Shown here piece after piece: positions 14,731 to 22,875 of a DNA stretch of 38,490 bases. The position numbers and the translations under genes are program-made. Source of the stretch: JBGOUJ01 sp041477005 (GTDB taxonomy: Bacteria > Acidobacteriota > Terriglobia > Bryobacterales > JACQDG01); the NCBI GenBank assembly GCA_041477005.1, contig JBGOUJ010000009.1, forward strand, positions 1 to 38,490, given 5' to 3'. Below the pieces are notes generated by a model, which was given only the letters and a program-made list of their open reading frames with translations, ran no database searches and was not told the origin of the DNA. Position 1 is the first letter of the stretch. Each line of letters opens with the position of its first letter.

Positions 14731-16176
14731 GCTGGCCACCGCATGACGCAGGATCTCCTCTTGCGTGGTTCCACGGCCGAGTTCCTTGACGATCCGCCCC
14801 GCCCGCATGACCAGGATGCGATCCGCCACTTGGAGCAATTCGGGAAGCTCTGAGCTTACCATGAGGATGCCGGCGCCCGACCGGGCCAGCTCATCCATGA
14901 GCCGGAAGACCTCGGCCTTGGCCGCCACGTCGATGCCGCGCGTCGGCTCGTCAAACAGGAACACCCGCGCCGTCCGGAACAGCCACTTGGCGACGACGAC
15001 TTTCTGTTGATTGCCTCCGCTCAACCGTCCCGCCCACTGCTCGGTCGATTCGGCCCGGATGCGCAGCTTTTCGATCAAGGCCCGAACCGGTCCCGTCTCC
15101 CGGCCGGCGTGCAGCAGGCCCAGGCGGGAAAGAGAGGAAAGGTTGGCGAGGGTGACGTTGGTGCGGATCGGCAGCCGCAGAGCCAGGCCGGTTCGCTGGC
15201 GGTCTTCGGTCAAAAAAGCGATTCCAGCGACCACGGCGTCGCGAGGGCTGCGGATGCGCGCCGGCCGGCCTTCCAGGCGGACCTCGCCGTCCAGCGGATC
15301 GATACCGAAAATGGAGCGGCACAGCTCGGTCCGTCCCGCTCCCATCAAGCCGGCCAGCCCCACGATCTCGCCGGCATGAACCGCAAATCGGACGCCCCCC
15401 CGGTCGACGCGAAGCAGTTCTTTGCCCGCCTCGAGCGGCGCCCGCTGGTAGAGCGTCGAGACGGCGCGGCCTACCATATGATGGATCATCTGCTCCAGGG
15501 TCAGGTCCGCCAGCGACTCGCTGGCCACCGTCCGCCCGTCGCGCAAGATGGTCACGCGATCCCCGATCACCCGCAGTTCTTCCATGCGGTGCGTAATGTA
15601 GATGACCCCCATCCCCCGCTCGCGCAGCTTCCGCACGATACGGAAGACCTCCGCGGTCTCGTCGCTCGAAAGCGAGGATGTCGGCTCGTCGAAAATTAGC
15701 AGGCTCGAAGCGGAATGGATCGCCCGGCAGATCTCGACCAGTTGCTTCTGCGCGGGGCTCAATCGTTCCACCCGCCAGCCGGACTGCAACGGGAAATGGT
15801 GCTCGGCGATCAGCGCGTCGGTCTCACGCTCCATGCGCCGCCGGTCGAGCAGCCCGCCCCGCAGCGGCTCGCGGCCGAGGAAAGTATTTTCCGCGACCGT
15901 GAGGTGCGGCGCTATCAGCGACTCCTGATGCACCATCGCCACCCCCATGGCTGCCGCTTCCGCCGGCTTCTCCAACCGCACCGGCGCGCCTTGCCACCGG
16001 ATGACGCCTCCATCGGGCTGGACCATCCCGGCCGTGATCTTCATCAGGGTCGATTTGCCGGCCCCGTTTTCCCCGAGCAGAAGGTGGACCTCGCCCGTCC
16101 GAACGGCGAGGTTCCCGTCCTCGAGCGCCCGCACGCCGCCGAAAGATTTTTGGATGTGCTCGAGTTGGAGGAGCAC
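14722..16176 (-). CDS. Sugar ABC transporter ATP-binding protein (RbsA/MglA type)
   Basis: A double-cassette ATPase of 484 residues powering the permease. The first cassette has Walker A GENGAGKS (35-42), signature LSPAQKQLVEI, and Walker B LLIFDEPTSSL. The second has the degenerate Walker A GLMGAGRTEL normal for this family, signature LSGGNQQKVVVAKW, and Walker B VFLFDEPTRGID. The GTG at 16176 (VLLQLEHIQKSFGG) is preferred, preceded by AAGG and 20 bases after the LarA-like stop. A longer frame up to 16275 would overlap that gene by 79 bases. Length and domain order are normal. The substrate is likely a pentose, hexose or sugar acid. Confidence 0.93.
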   Translation of the reverse strand: MLLQLEHIQKSFGGVRALEDGNLAVRTGEVHLLLGENGAGKSTLMKITAGMVQPDGGVIRWQGAPVRLEKPAEAAAMGVAMVHQESLIAPHLTVAENTFLGREPLRGGLLDRRRMERETDALIAEHHFPLQSGWRVERLSPAQKQLVEICRAIHSASSLLIFDEPTSSLSSDETAEVFRIVRKLRERGMGVIYITHRMEELRVIGDRVTILRDGRTVASESLADLTLEQMIHHMVGRAVSTLYQRAPLEAGKELLRVDRGGVRFAVHAGEIVGLAGLMGAGRTELCRSIFGIDPLDGEVRLEGRPARIRSPRDAVVAGIAFLTEDRQRTGLALRLPIRTNVTLANLSSLSRLGLLHAGRETGPVRALIEKLRIRAESTEQWAGRLSGGNQQKVVVAKWLFRTARVFLFDEPTRGIDVAAKAEVFRLMDELARSGAGILMVSSELPELLQVADRILVMRAGRIVKELGRGTTQEEILRHAVASNQ

Positions 16177-16196
16177 TTGACCTTGTGGCGGCGGCT

Positions 16197-17417
16197 CTAC
16201 GCCGCCCGCCCGACCGTATAGGGAGCGTCTGGTAACACGATGACGTGCGGCAGGGTTCCGCAGCCGGCGGCGCACTGGGCGATGGCCTCTTCGGCCGTGG
16301 CCGCTTTGGCGATGCCGGCCTTGTCCAGCTCCGGTCGCGGGACATTCGGCGAGACCACCGTCAGCAGGCGCATTTTCTTTAAGTGGCTCGCCCAGGCCGT
16401 GGCCAGGTCCTTGTGCCGGCCGCCGCCAAACTCCGAGCCAAGCCCCTCGCGAAATTCACCCAGCAGGATCACGTAGCCGTCGGGCTTGACCAGCGGCTTA
16501 CGCACGCGCACCACCGAGGCCAGCGCGTTGATCCCCTGGTAGAGGGAAATATCGCTCGGATACCCGCCGCCGCAAGCCATCACGATATCGGCTTGGCGGG
16601 AAACCGGTACCACGGCCCGCTTTTCGACCGCCGCCACCGCCGCCCGGTGGGCCTCCATCGGGTGGCCGGCGAATGCGTCCACGATCTGCTTGTCGCGGTT
16701 GATGATCGTATTCAAAATAAACGTGGGCGCGGGGACGAGCGGCCCGCAGGCGTCCAGCTCGACCCGCAGAGGGCTGTCGATCTCCCCCAGCCGGCACGGC
16801 TCACCGGGCAGTTTTTGCAGGTCGTGCAGCCCGACCACCGTCTCCAGGCCGGCCGTCGCCGGGAAGTATCCTTTGTATCCGCCGGAGTATCCCGCCCCAT
16901 TGTGGGGCTTGATGAAGCCGGTGATCACGGACAGATCGGCCTCCGCCACCAGCCGGTTGATCCAGACCGGAATGCCGCGCGGAGAGCGGCCCACCTCGAC
17001 CAGGTGCTCCGGATCGCGAGCCTCATGGTTCAGCACTTTATAGCGCGAGCAGATCTCGGGCCCTACGATAGTTTCGATCTCTTCCGGCGTCATCTGGCGA
17101 TGGGACCCCACACCCACCACAATCCGGACGCCCTCCGCCTCGACGCCGGCGGCGTGCAGCTCCTTCAGAATGGCCGGCAGCATGTGCTTCGTGGGCGTTG
17201 GCCGGGTGATGTCGTCGATGATGATCGTGACCCGCTTGGCGCCCCGCGCCTTCTCCGCCAGCGGCGGCGCCCCGATGGGGTTTTGCAAGCGATCGGCCAG
17301 CAGGGCCGCCGGATCCGGTGCGCTGGGGCCGTAATCGGGCTGCACCCATTCCAGATCGATGTTCTCGGGAAAAGATATAAAGAGGCCGGTTCGGCCGTAA
17401 GGAACTTTTCTGGTCAT
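16197..17417 (-). CDS. LarA-like nickel-pincer racemase/epimerase
   Basis: A 406-residue member of the lactate-racemase LarA family, which uses a covalently bound nickel pincer nucleotide to racemise or epimerise 2-hydroxy acids. The landmarks fall at nearly the numbering of Lactobacillus plantarum LarA: DDITRPTP (68-75), H106 in GVGSHRQMT, PHNGAGYSGGYKGYFP with H172 and the cofactor-anchoring K182, and H198 in GLHDL. Homologues act on lactate, malate, phenyllactate or aldonates such as gluconate. The neighbouring sugar importer favours a sugar acid, which is inference. No larB, larC or larE cofactor genes occur in the window. The ATG at 17415-17417 overlaps the upstream stop as ATGA. Confidence 0.9.
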   Translation of the reverse strand: MTRKVPYGRTGLFISFPENIDLEWVQPDYGPSAPDPAALLADRLQNPIGAPPLAEKARGAKRVTIIIDDITRPTPTKHMLPAILKELHAAGVEAEGVRIVVGVGSHRQMTPEEIETIVGPEICSRYKVLNHEARDPEHLVEVGRSPRGIPVWINRLVAEADLSVITGFIKPHNGAGYSGGYKGYFPATAGLETVVGLHDLQKLPGEPCRLGEIDSPLRVELDACGPLVPAPTFILNTIINRDKQIVDAFAGHPMEAHRAAVAAVEKRAVVPVSRQADIVMACGGGYPSDISLYQGINALASVVRVRKPLVKPDGYVILLGEFREGLGSEFGGGRHKDLATAWASHLKKMRLLTVVSPNVPRPELDKAGIAKAATAEEAIAQCAAGCGTLPHVIVLPDAPYTVGRAA

Positions 17418-18079
17418 CGAGACGATTGTCGCACAAGCGTACGCGGATACAGCCGATACCCGGCATTGGGCGGAAACCACCGGGCGAATGTCTCCAGGCG
17501 CCGGCGCAGCCAACGCTCGGGGAGATGCGCCAAGCCGCGGCGAACGGTCACTTCGTGCCAGAGGCAGTGGATATATTCGGCAGCCGTCCCCGCGAATGAA
17601 GCGGTGGCGTAGCGCTCCAGCCGCCGCCGGCTGCGCGCCGCGGCACGGCTCTGGAGCAACCGGCGCTTGTCTCGCAGCGCGTCCTCGTCGATCTCGCCGG
17701 TCGCGCCGGCCTCCATCTCAGCGCCTAGCAGCTTCCAGTAAGCCTCCCGCTCCGCCGGTCCGGCCGTTTCCCGGAGCGCCTGCCCCACGCACAGCAGCAT
17801 CTCCATGGCCGCATCGTGAAACGAGATGCCGGCCGTCGCTACGACGATGTCCAGCTCGCCCTCGCCCGCGGCCCACCGCGAAGAAAGCACGCCCTCGCTC
17901 CGATTCTCCAGCCGCGCGGTCAAACGGATCCGGCATCGCCCGAGCCGGGCGGCGATGGCGCGCGGAATCGCCTGGACGGCGGGCCGGATGAAGTCTCGAA
18001 CCATCTCCGCCGCCGTGTCCTCTGGCGCGAGCAGCCGCCAGCCGTGGGGTAGCCTGGAGGACAGGAGCGCCTTGCCCAT
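17414..18079 (-). CDS. Conserved hypothetical protein coupled to LarA-like gene
   Basis: A 221-residue soluble protein, first gene of the leftward operon with the LarA-like enzyme and ABC importer. I do not recognise a named domain. It has no signal peptide or membrane segment. A helical C-terminal half contains AAEYIHCLWHEVTVRRGLAH, then LPERWLRRRLETFARWFPPN, and a central HDAAMEMLLCVGQAL. The clustered His/Glu/Cys residues might bind a metal, but no classical motif is present. Its stop overlaps the LarA-like start by four bases (ATGA), implying matched synthesis. I recall similar proteins as hypothetical in Acidobacteria. Possible roles such as substrate processing are speculation. Confidence 0.7.
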   Translation of the reverse strand: MGKALLSSRLPHGWRLLAPEDTAAEMVRDFIRPAVQAIPRAIAARLGRCRIRLTARLENRSEGVLSSRWAAGEGELDIVVATAGISFHDAAMEMLLCVGQALRETAGPAEREAYWKLLGAEMEAGATGEIDEDALRDKRRLLQSRAAARSRRRLERYATASFAGTAAEYIHCLWHEVTVRRGLAHLPERWLRRRLETFARWFPPNAGYRLYPRTLVRQSSR

Positions 18080-18177
18080 GCTGTTATGATCGTTCTTTCC
18101 TGGCGCGTCAACCGCACAGGCAAGACGCTGATGGCGGCGACGCTGCTTTCGCCGGTGGGGACCCTCGTCGTCTTTGC

Positions 18178-19056
18178 CTACAAGCCCGTCCCGCAGGGTT
18201 GCGCCACGCGCGGCAGATCGAACAGCACCGCCGCTGCGCCCTTCTTGGCTACCTCGTCGTCGAAGAATTTGACGATCTTGTCGCGGCGGGCCAGCAATGC
18301 GTCGGCTTCCATCTTGTTCACGTACTTCGCTCTCACGAGCTTCTCCTCGACGTCTTGCGGGCTGAGCTTGCGCAGGTTCTCGAGCAGCTTCTTATCGCAC
18401 TGCACCAGGTTCTTGACGTTGAGGATGTTCTTCTGGGAGCGGAACGACCGGGTGAAGTCGATCATCCAGATGTGCCAGTCGGGCGAAATCAGAACATTCG
18501 TTAGGTTGTCGTCGACGTTGTAGATCAACTGGTTGAAGACGCGAAGGACGTACATCTCCTTGTTCCAAGTATCGAGATCGGGCGGCTGCTTGTTGTTTTT
18601 GACACGTTCGACCTCCATCATCGCGTTGTCGATCCACCAAGAAACGGAGGCCGACTGCCCGCCGACCTTGCGCGCCACGTAGGGCGGGACCATGTTGAGC
18701 TGCAACAGCTTGGCCAGCTCGTAGCCGGCCACGTTGAACTCCCACCAGTCCTTGAAGTTCAGCTCGGTGCCGCGCGACGAGGCGAACGAATTCTTGCTCT
18801 CGTGGATGACCTGGATGCTGGCATCGTGCGTGATTTTCCCATCGGTGAGGGTGGTCCGCTTGGGCAGGGTCACGCCCTTCGGAATGTTTCGCATCGATCC
18901 CATCTTGCCTTCACGCAGGAGTTCCTCCATCTGCTCGCAAGTCAGTTTGGGACTGCCGGCCGTGGCCGGCCCATCCTGGGCCATGGCGGCGGACCACAGC
19001 AGCAGCCCCGCAACGAGCGGAACGAACGGAACAACCCAGCGCTTCATCGGAAACAT
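18178..19056 (-). CDS. Exported protein with kinase-like (HipA/FAM20-like) catalytic motifs
   Basis: A 292-residue protein with a signal peptide (WVVPFVPLVAGLLLWSAAMA, residues 7-26). A candidate small lobe (HDASIQVIHESKN, RGTELNFKDWWEFNVAGYEL, AKLLQLNMVPPYVARKVGG) is followed by VFNQLIYNVDDNLTNVLI (173-190) and WHIWMIDFTRSF (194-205). The pairs D182/D183...N187 and D200 occupy the places of the catalytic-loop Asp/Asn and metal-binding Asp in atypical kinases such as HipA, FAM20 and PI kinases. AAGGAGGG lies eight bases before the ATG at 19056, fixing the start. Being exported, it would need extracytoplasmic ATP or act on another donor. Activity is unproven; a kinase-derived binding protein is the alternative. 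A broken paralog lies 45 bases upstream. Confidence 0.65.
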   Translation of the reverse strand: MFPMKRWVVPFVPLVAGLLLWSAAMAQDGPATAGSPKLTCEQMEELLREGKMGSMRNIPKGVTLPKRTTLTDGKITHDASIQVIHESKNSFASSRGTELNFKDWWEFNVAGYELAKLLQLNMVPPYVARKVGGQSASVSWWIDNAMMEVERVKNNKQPPDLDTWNKEMYVLRVFNQLIYNVDDNLTNVLISPDWHIWMIDFTRSFRSQKNILNVKNLVQCDKKLLENLRKLSPQDVEEKLVRAKYVNKMEADALLARRDKIVKFFDDEVAKKGAAAVLFDLPRVAQPCGTGL

Positions 19057-19101
19057 AATACAGCCCTCCTTCTGTATCGCGCGCCGAGGCGCGCGGCACG
19101 G

Positions 19102-19555
19102 TTATTGTCTCACAGGGGCCACGTCGTAGAGGACGGCGCTCTCGCCTTTCTTGGCGATCTCCTGGTCGAAGAATTCGACGATCTTGTCCCGCCGCGCCAC
19201 GATCCCGTCGATTTCGAGCGCGGTCAGGCATTTCCCGAGATGCTCTTTCAATTGGTCTCTGTTGATCTCGGAAGTTCAGCTCCGTGCCGCGCGACGTCTG
19301 GGAGGAAGCCTTGGCGACCTCGATCGTCTGGATGTGGGCGTCGTGGCGCATCTTGCCGTCGTCGAGGATCGCGCGCCGTGAGTTGGTCACGCCCTTTTCC
19401 AGGTTTTCCTGTTTGACGATCTTGGCGGTGCGGAGGAATTCTTCCTTCTCGGCGTTGCTCAGCTTGGGGGCAGCCGCCAGGCTCAGAGCCGGAAGAAATA
19501 AGAAGCCGAAAACAAAGGAAGACCGGAAACGCGGATGGCCCTTAGTGAATGGCAT
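19102..19555 (-). pseudogene. Internally deleted, frameshifted paralog of the exported kinase-like protein
   Basis: The N-terminal part (19555 to about 19280) reads as a signal peptide, then LSNAEKEEFLRTAKIVKQEN and KMRHDAHIQTIEVAKASSQT, then SRGTELNF. It matches the intact neighbour at GKITHDASIQVI and SRGTELNF. The next coding sequence, in another frame, is INRDQLKEHLGKCLTALEID, then GIVARRDKIVEFFDQEIAKK and GESAVLYDVAPVRQ with a TAA at 19102-19104. This matches the neighbour's final 50 residues (ARRDKIVKFFDDEVAKKG). About 130 residues, including the catalytic-loop motifs, are missing at the junction near 19277. The two genes form a tandem duplication in which this copy has lost its core. 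Confidence 0.8.
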
Positions 19556-19644
19556 AATCGCGGCACAAACCTATCACGCGCTCCAGGCCGCGTCAAGAGC
19601 CTTTCTTACGAAGTGCTTTCGTTTGAAGGCGTTACGGGTCTAGG

Positions 19645-20214
19645 CTAGAGCCCGGTCGCGAAGGCCATCCAAAGCTCGTCGAGATTCACCCGCACCTGAG
19701 GGAATCTCCATGGGGCGGCGATTCCCCGCTCCAGGCGATGCGCCTCGCGGAGCTCTCCTTCTTGCAACCGGTACACACGCAATTGAGGCTCCTCGGGATA
19801 CAAGAGCCACACTTCCGGCACCCCGATGCTGGAGTAGCCGGACAGAAGTTCCTCCACGTCGCCCTTGCGGTTGGACGGCGAAAGACACTCTGCCACCAGC
19901 TCGGGCGTTACCCAAATGTAGTGGCGGTCCGTTTCCTGCGCCAGCTTGCTCGCCAGAAATACTGAAAGATCCGGAATCCGGCAGTGCAGAACAGGCTCTT
20001 TGCGGATGCCGAGACCATAAGGCTCTGTCACGACTTTGACTTCCGATTCATCCAGTTCTGCTTCGAGGAGCCGGCACAGCCTTCGGATCAGGAAAGCATG
20101 GCCCCGGGAAGGGGGGGGCATGATACGGCTCTCTCCTCTGACGATCTCCTCGAGTTTATTTTCGGGCATCGCCAAAGAGGCCTCATAGGTGATGGAGCCG
20201 GTTGAGGTCCTCAT
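19645..20214 (-). CDS. Uma2-family (DUF820) PD-(D/E)XK nuclease-like protein
   Basis: A 189-residue protein of the Uma2 family, a restriction-endonuclease fold found in many copies in Acidobacteria and Cyanobacteria but of unclear biological role. The active-site pattern is visible: an N-terminal Glu in KLEEIVRGE, the acidic RIPDLSVFLASK (Asp), VAECLSPSN (Glu), and a Lys shortly after in NRKGDVEELL, then EVWLLYPEEPQLRVYR. The ATG at 20212-20214 is used; an earlier in-frame ATG at 20244 adds ten residues and would enter the divergent promoter. It stands alone, divergent from the cytochrome-like gene. Confidence 0.85.
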   Translation of the reverse strand: MRTSTGSITYEASLAMPENKLEEIVRGESRIMPPPSRGHAFLIRRLCRLLEAELDESEVKVVTEPYGLGIRKEPVLHCRIPDLSVFLASKLAQETDRHYIWVTPELVAECLSPSNRKGDVEELLSGYSSIGVPEVWLLYPEEPQLRVYRLQEGELREAHRLERGIAAPWRFPQVRVNLDELWMAFATGL

Positions 20215-20283
20215 AGCTGAGATTATAACTCCAATCGGAGCCATCCAGCGGGGCCCGCCCGGGAATCGGGACGGCCTGTGGAA

Positions 20284-20289
20284 TATAAT
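20284..20289 (+). promoter_or_regulatory. Consensus -10 TATAAT directly before the PSCyt/PSD1 start (leaderless candidate)
   Basis: A perfect TATAAT ends six bases before the ATG at 20296, so the transcript would begin at or next to the start codon. No Shine-Dalgarno is visible and there is no recognisable -35. This suggests leaderless translation; an unrelated upstream promoter is possible. Confidence 0.45.
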
Positions 20290-20295
20290 GGTCCC

Positions 20296-22872
20296 ATGTC
20301 AGTCGGGCGGGCGGCTCTGTCGCTGCTATTCCTTGTCCGTCTCCAGCCATCCGGCGCTGCGGACTTGCCGCCGCCGGCCCGCGTCCGGGTAGACTTCACG
20401 CGCGACATCCAACCGGTCCTCGAAAAACGCTGTTACGGCTGCCACGGACCGCAGCAGCAAATGAACGGTCTGCGGCTCGACCAGAAGGAAAGCGCCCTGC
20501 GCGGGGGCTACTCGGGACCCGTCATCCAACCGGGAAACAGCGCCGGAAGCAAGCTGATCCGCATGGTGGCCGGACTCGAGGCCAAGGTGATGCCGCTGAC
20601 CGGTCCCCGGCTCGCGCGTGCCGAAGTGGGCCTGTTGCGCGCATGGATCGATCAAGGAGTGAGTTGGCCCGAGCGGCCCGCCGAAGCCCGAGTCGCGGGA
20701 AAAAGCTCCCACTGGTCGTTCCAGCAGCTCCAGCGCCCGCCGCTCCCAGCGGTTCGCGGCCGGGAATGGGTTCGGAATCCGATTGATGCTTTCATACTCG
20801 CCAGGCTGGAACAGGAGGGTCTGGCGCCATCGCCCGAGGCTGACAAGGACGCGCTGATCCGGCGAGTGAGCCTGGACCTGACGGGTCTGCCCCCCACCCC
20901 GCGGGAAATCGACGACTTCCTCGCCGACCATCGCCCCGACGCGTACGAGCGGCTGGTCGATCGGCTTTTCGTCTCGCCGCATTACGGAGAAAAATGGGCG
21001 CGCCACTGGCTCGATCTGGCCCGTTACGCCGATAGCGACGGCTATGAAAGCGACCTGGTCCGGCCGCACGCCTGGCGCTATCGCCAGTGGGTGATCGAGG
21101 CGCTGAATCGGGACATGCCCTTCGACCGGTTCACCATCGAGCAACTGGCGGGCGATCTGTTGCCCGATGCTTCCGTGGAGCAAAGGGTGGCGGCAGGGTT
21201 CAACCGCAACACCCTCACCAACCGCGAAGGCGGGGTGGATACCGAGGAGTTTCGCATCGCGGAGGTGGTGGACCGCACGAACACGCTGGGCACGGTGTGG
21301 CTGGGCCTGACCGTCGGCTGCGCCCAGTGCCACGATCACAAGTACGACCCGCTATCGCAAAAGGAGTATTACCAGCTCTTCGCTTTTTTCAACACCTTGA
21401 AAGAAGAAGACATTGAGGCGCCGCTCCCCGGCGAGAGGGGCGAGTACTTGCGGAAGCGGCCGGAGTACGATGCCAAGCGCCGTGAGTTGTTCGCCGCCTA
21501 TCAAGTGCCGAAATTGCAGGCCGAATGGGAGCAGAACCTGCTGCACGCCGCATCGCATCGCGGCCGATCGCCGGAATGGGACCGCGCCTGGAAATTTCTG
21601 GGCAACAACAGCGTGGGCGGCCAGGCGTTTGTCCGGCTCGATCCGAGCAAGCGAACCCGGAAACAACGAGACCAGATCACCGACTACTTCATCGCCAAGT
21701 TCACGGCAGACTTCGGTAAAGAGCGTGCGCAAGAGGCGAAGATCGACGAGCTGCGCAAGGAGCTGAAAGCACTGAAAGTGCCGGAAGTGAGCGAGGCGCA
21801 AACTATCTCGGAGCTTGAGGACCCGCCCAAAACCCACGTCTTGATTCGCGGGGACTTTCGCGATCCGGGAATCGAAGTCCGGACGGGCACGCCCGCCGTG
21901 CTGCCGCCTTTGCCGCCGGCTACGCCGCCTGACCCCGGATCTACGAGGCTCACACTCGCTCGATGGCTCGTTTCCAGGGAGAACCCGCTCACCGCCCGAG
22001 TGACGGTGAACCGGATGTGGCAGGAGCTGTTTGGCCGCGGCCTGGTCCGGACTTCTGAAGATTTCGGCGCACAAGGCGAAAAACCGTCGCATCCGGAGCT
22101 GCTCGATTGGCTGGCGGTGGAATTCATGGACCGCGGCTGGAGCATGAAGCAGGTGCACCGGCTCATAGTGACCTCGGCCGCATACCGGCAGGCCTCCCAG
22201 GTCCGGCCCGAGCTGCTGTCCCGCGATCCCGATAACGTGCTGCTCGCGCGCCAGTCGCGGCTCCGGTTGCCCGCCGAATTGATCCGCGATTCGGTCCTGG
22301 CCGCCAGCGGCCTGCTCAACCCCGCCATCGGGGGGAAAAGTGTCCGGCCGCCGCAGCCGGCCGGCGTGGCGGAGTTAGGCTACGCGAATTCGGTGAAGTG
22401 GCAGGAAAGCCAGGGAACGGATCGCTATCGCCGGGGCCTGTACGTCCACTTTCAGAGGACCGTGCCCTACCCGCAATTGGTCAACTTTGATGCGCCCGAT
22501 TCCAATCTGGCGTGCAGCCGGCGGCAGCGGTCCGACACGCCTCTGCAGGCCCTGAATCTGCTGAATGACCCGGTGTTCTTCGAGGCCGCACAAGCCCTGG
22601 CGCATCGGATCCTGCGGGAAAGTCACGGCGGTTTTCGCGACCGGCTGAGTTATGGGTATCAGCTTTGCCTGGCGCGCCGGCCCAGCGCGCGGGAAATAGA
22701 GCGCATGGGCCGGTATTTCGACGAGCAAGCGAACTTGTTGCGAGCGAAGCCGGAGGAAAGTCATTCCCTGTTTCCGCTGTCTTTGGATGGAGTCGATCCG
22801 GCCGAAGCGGGCGCCTGGGCGGCGGCTAGCCGGATCCTGCTGAACCTGGATGAATTTCTGCATCGGGAGTAG
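20296..22872 (+). CDS. PSCyt1-DUF1549-DUF1553 (PSD1) protein
   Basis: An 858-residue exported protein of the cytochrome-like family abundant in Planctomycetes, Verrucomicrobia and Acidobacteria. Order: a signal peptide, a PSCyt1 domain with haem motif CYGCH (46-50), DUF1549 from NPIDAFILARLEQEGLAPS to CAQCHDHKYDPLS (second CxxCH, 342-346), a charged linker about 375-510, and DUF1553 (LARWLVSRENPLTARVTVNRMW through FGAQGEKPSHPELLDWL, about 554 onwards). The standard PSD1 layout is complete. These proteins pair with DUF1501 partners, and the catabolic role is not established. The ATG at 20296 is chosen over a GTG at 20278 on the basis of the signal peptide. The DUF1501 gene follows after 3 bases. 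Confidence 0.95.
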   Translation: MSVGRAALSLLFLVRLQPSGAADLPPPARVRVDFTRDIQPVLEKRCYGCHGPQQQMNGLRLDQKESALRGGYSGPVIQPGNSAGSKLIRMVAGLEAKVMPLTGPRLARAEVGLLRAWIDQGVSWPERPAEARVAGKSSHWSFQQLQRPPLPAVRGREWVRNPIDAFILARLEQEGLAPSPEADKDALIRRVSLDLTGLPPTPREIDDFLADHRPDAYERLVDRLFVSPHYGEKWARHWLDLARYADSDGYESDLVRPHAWRYRQWVIEALNRDMPFDRFTIEQLAGDLLPDASVEQRVAAGFNRNTLTNREGGVDTEEFRIAEVVDRTNTLGTVWLGLTVGCAQCHDHKYDPLSQKEYYQLFAFFNTLKEEDIEAPLPGERGEYLRKRPEYDAKRRELFAAYQVPKLQAEWEQNLLHAASHRGRSPEWDRAWKFLGNNSVGGQAFVRLDPSKRTRKQRDQITDYFIAKFTADFGKERAQEAKIDELRKELKALKVPEVSEAQTISELEDPPKTHVLIRGDFRDPGIEVRTGTPAVLPPLPPATPPDPGSTRLTLARWLVSRENPLTARVTVNRMWQELFGRGLVRTSEDFGAQGEKPSHPELLDWLAVEFMDRGWSMKQVHRLIVTSAAYRQASQVRPELLSRDPDNVLLARQSRLRLPAELIRDSVLAASGLLNPAIGGKSVRPPQPAGVAELGYANSVKWQESQGTDRYRRGLYVHFQRTVPYPQLVNFDAPDSNLACSRRQRSDTPLQALNLLNDPVFFEAAQALAHRILRESHGGFRDRLSYGYQLCLARRPSAREIERMGRYFDEQANLLRAKPEESHSLFPLSLDGVDPAEAGAWAAASRILLNLDEFLHRE

Positions 22873-22875
22873 AGG

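Noticed and set aside
17426..17436. TTGT-CGC-ACAA as a third copy of the sugar-acid operator
   Set aside because: Half-sites are spaced three bases apart, unlike the TTGTACAA core, and it lies inside coding sequence; similarity is probably chance.
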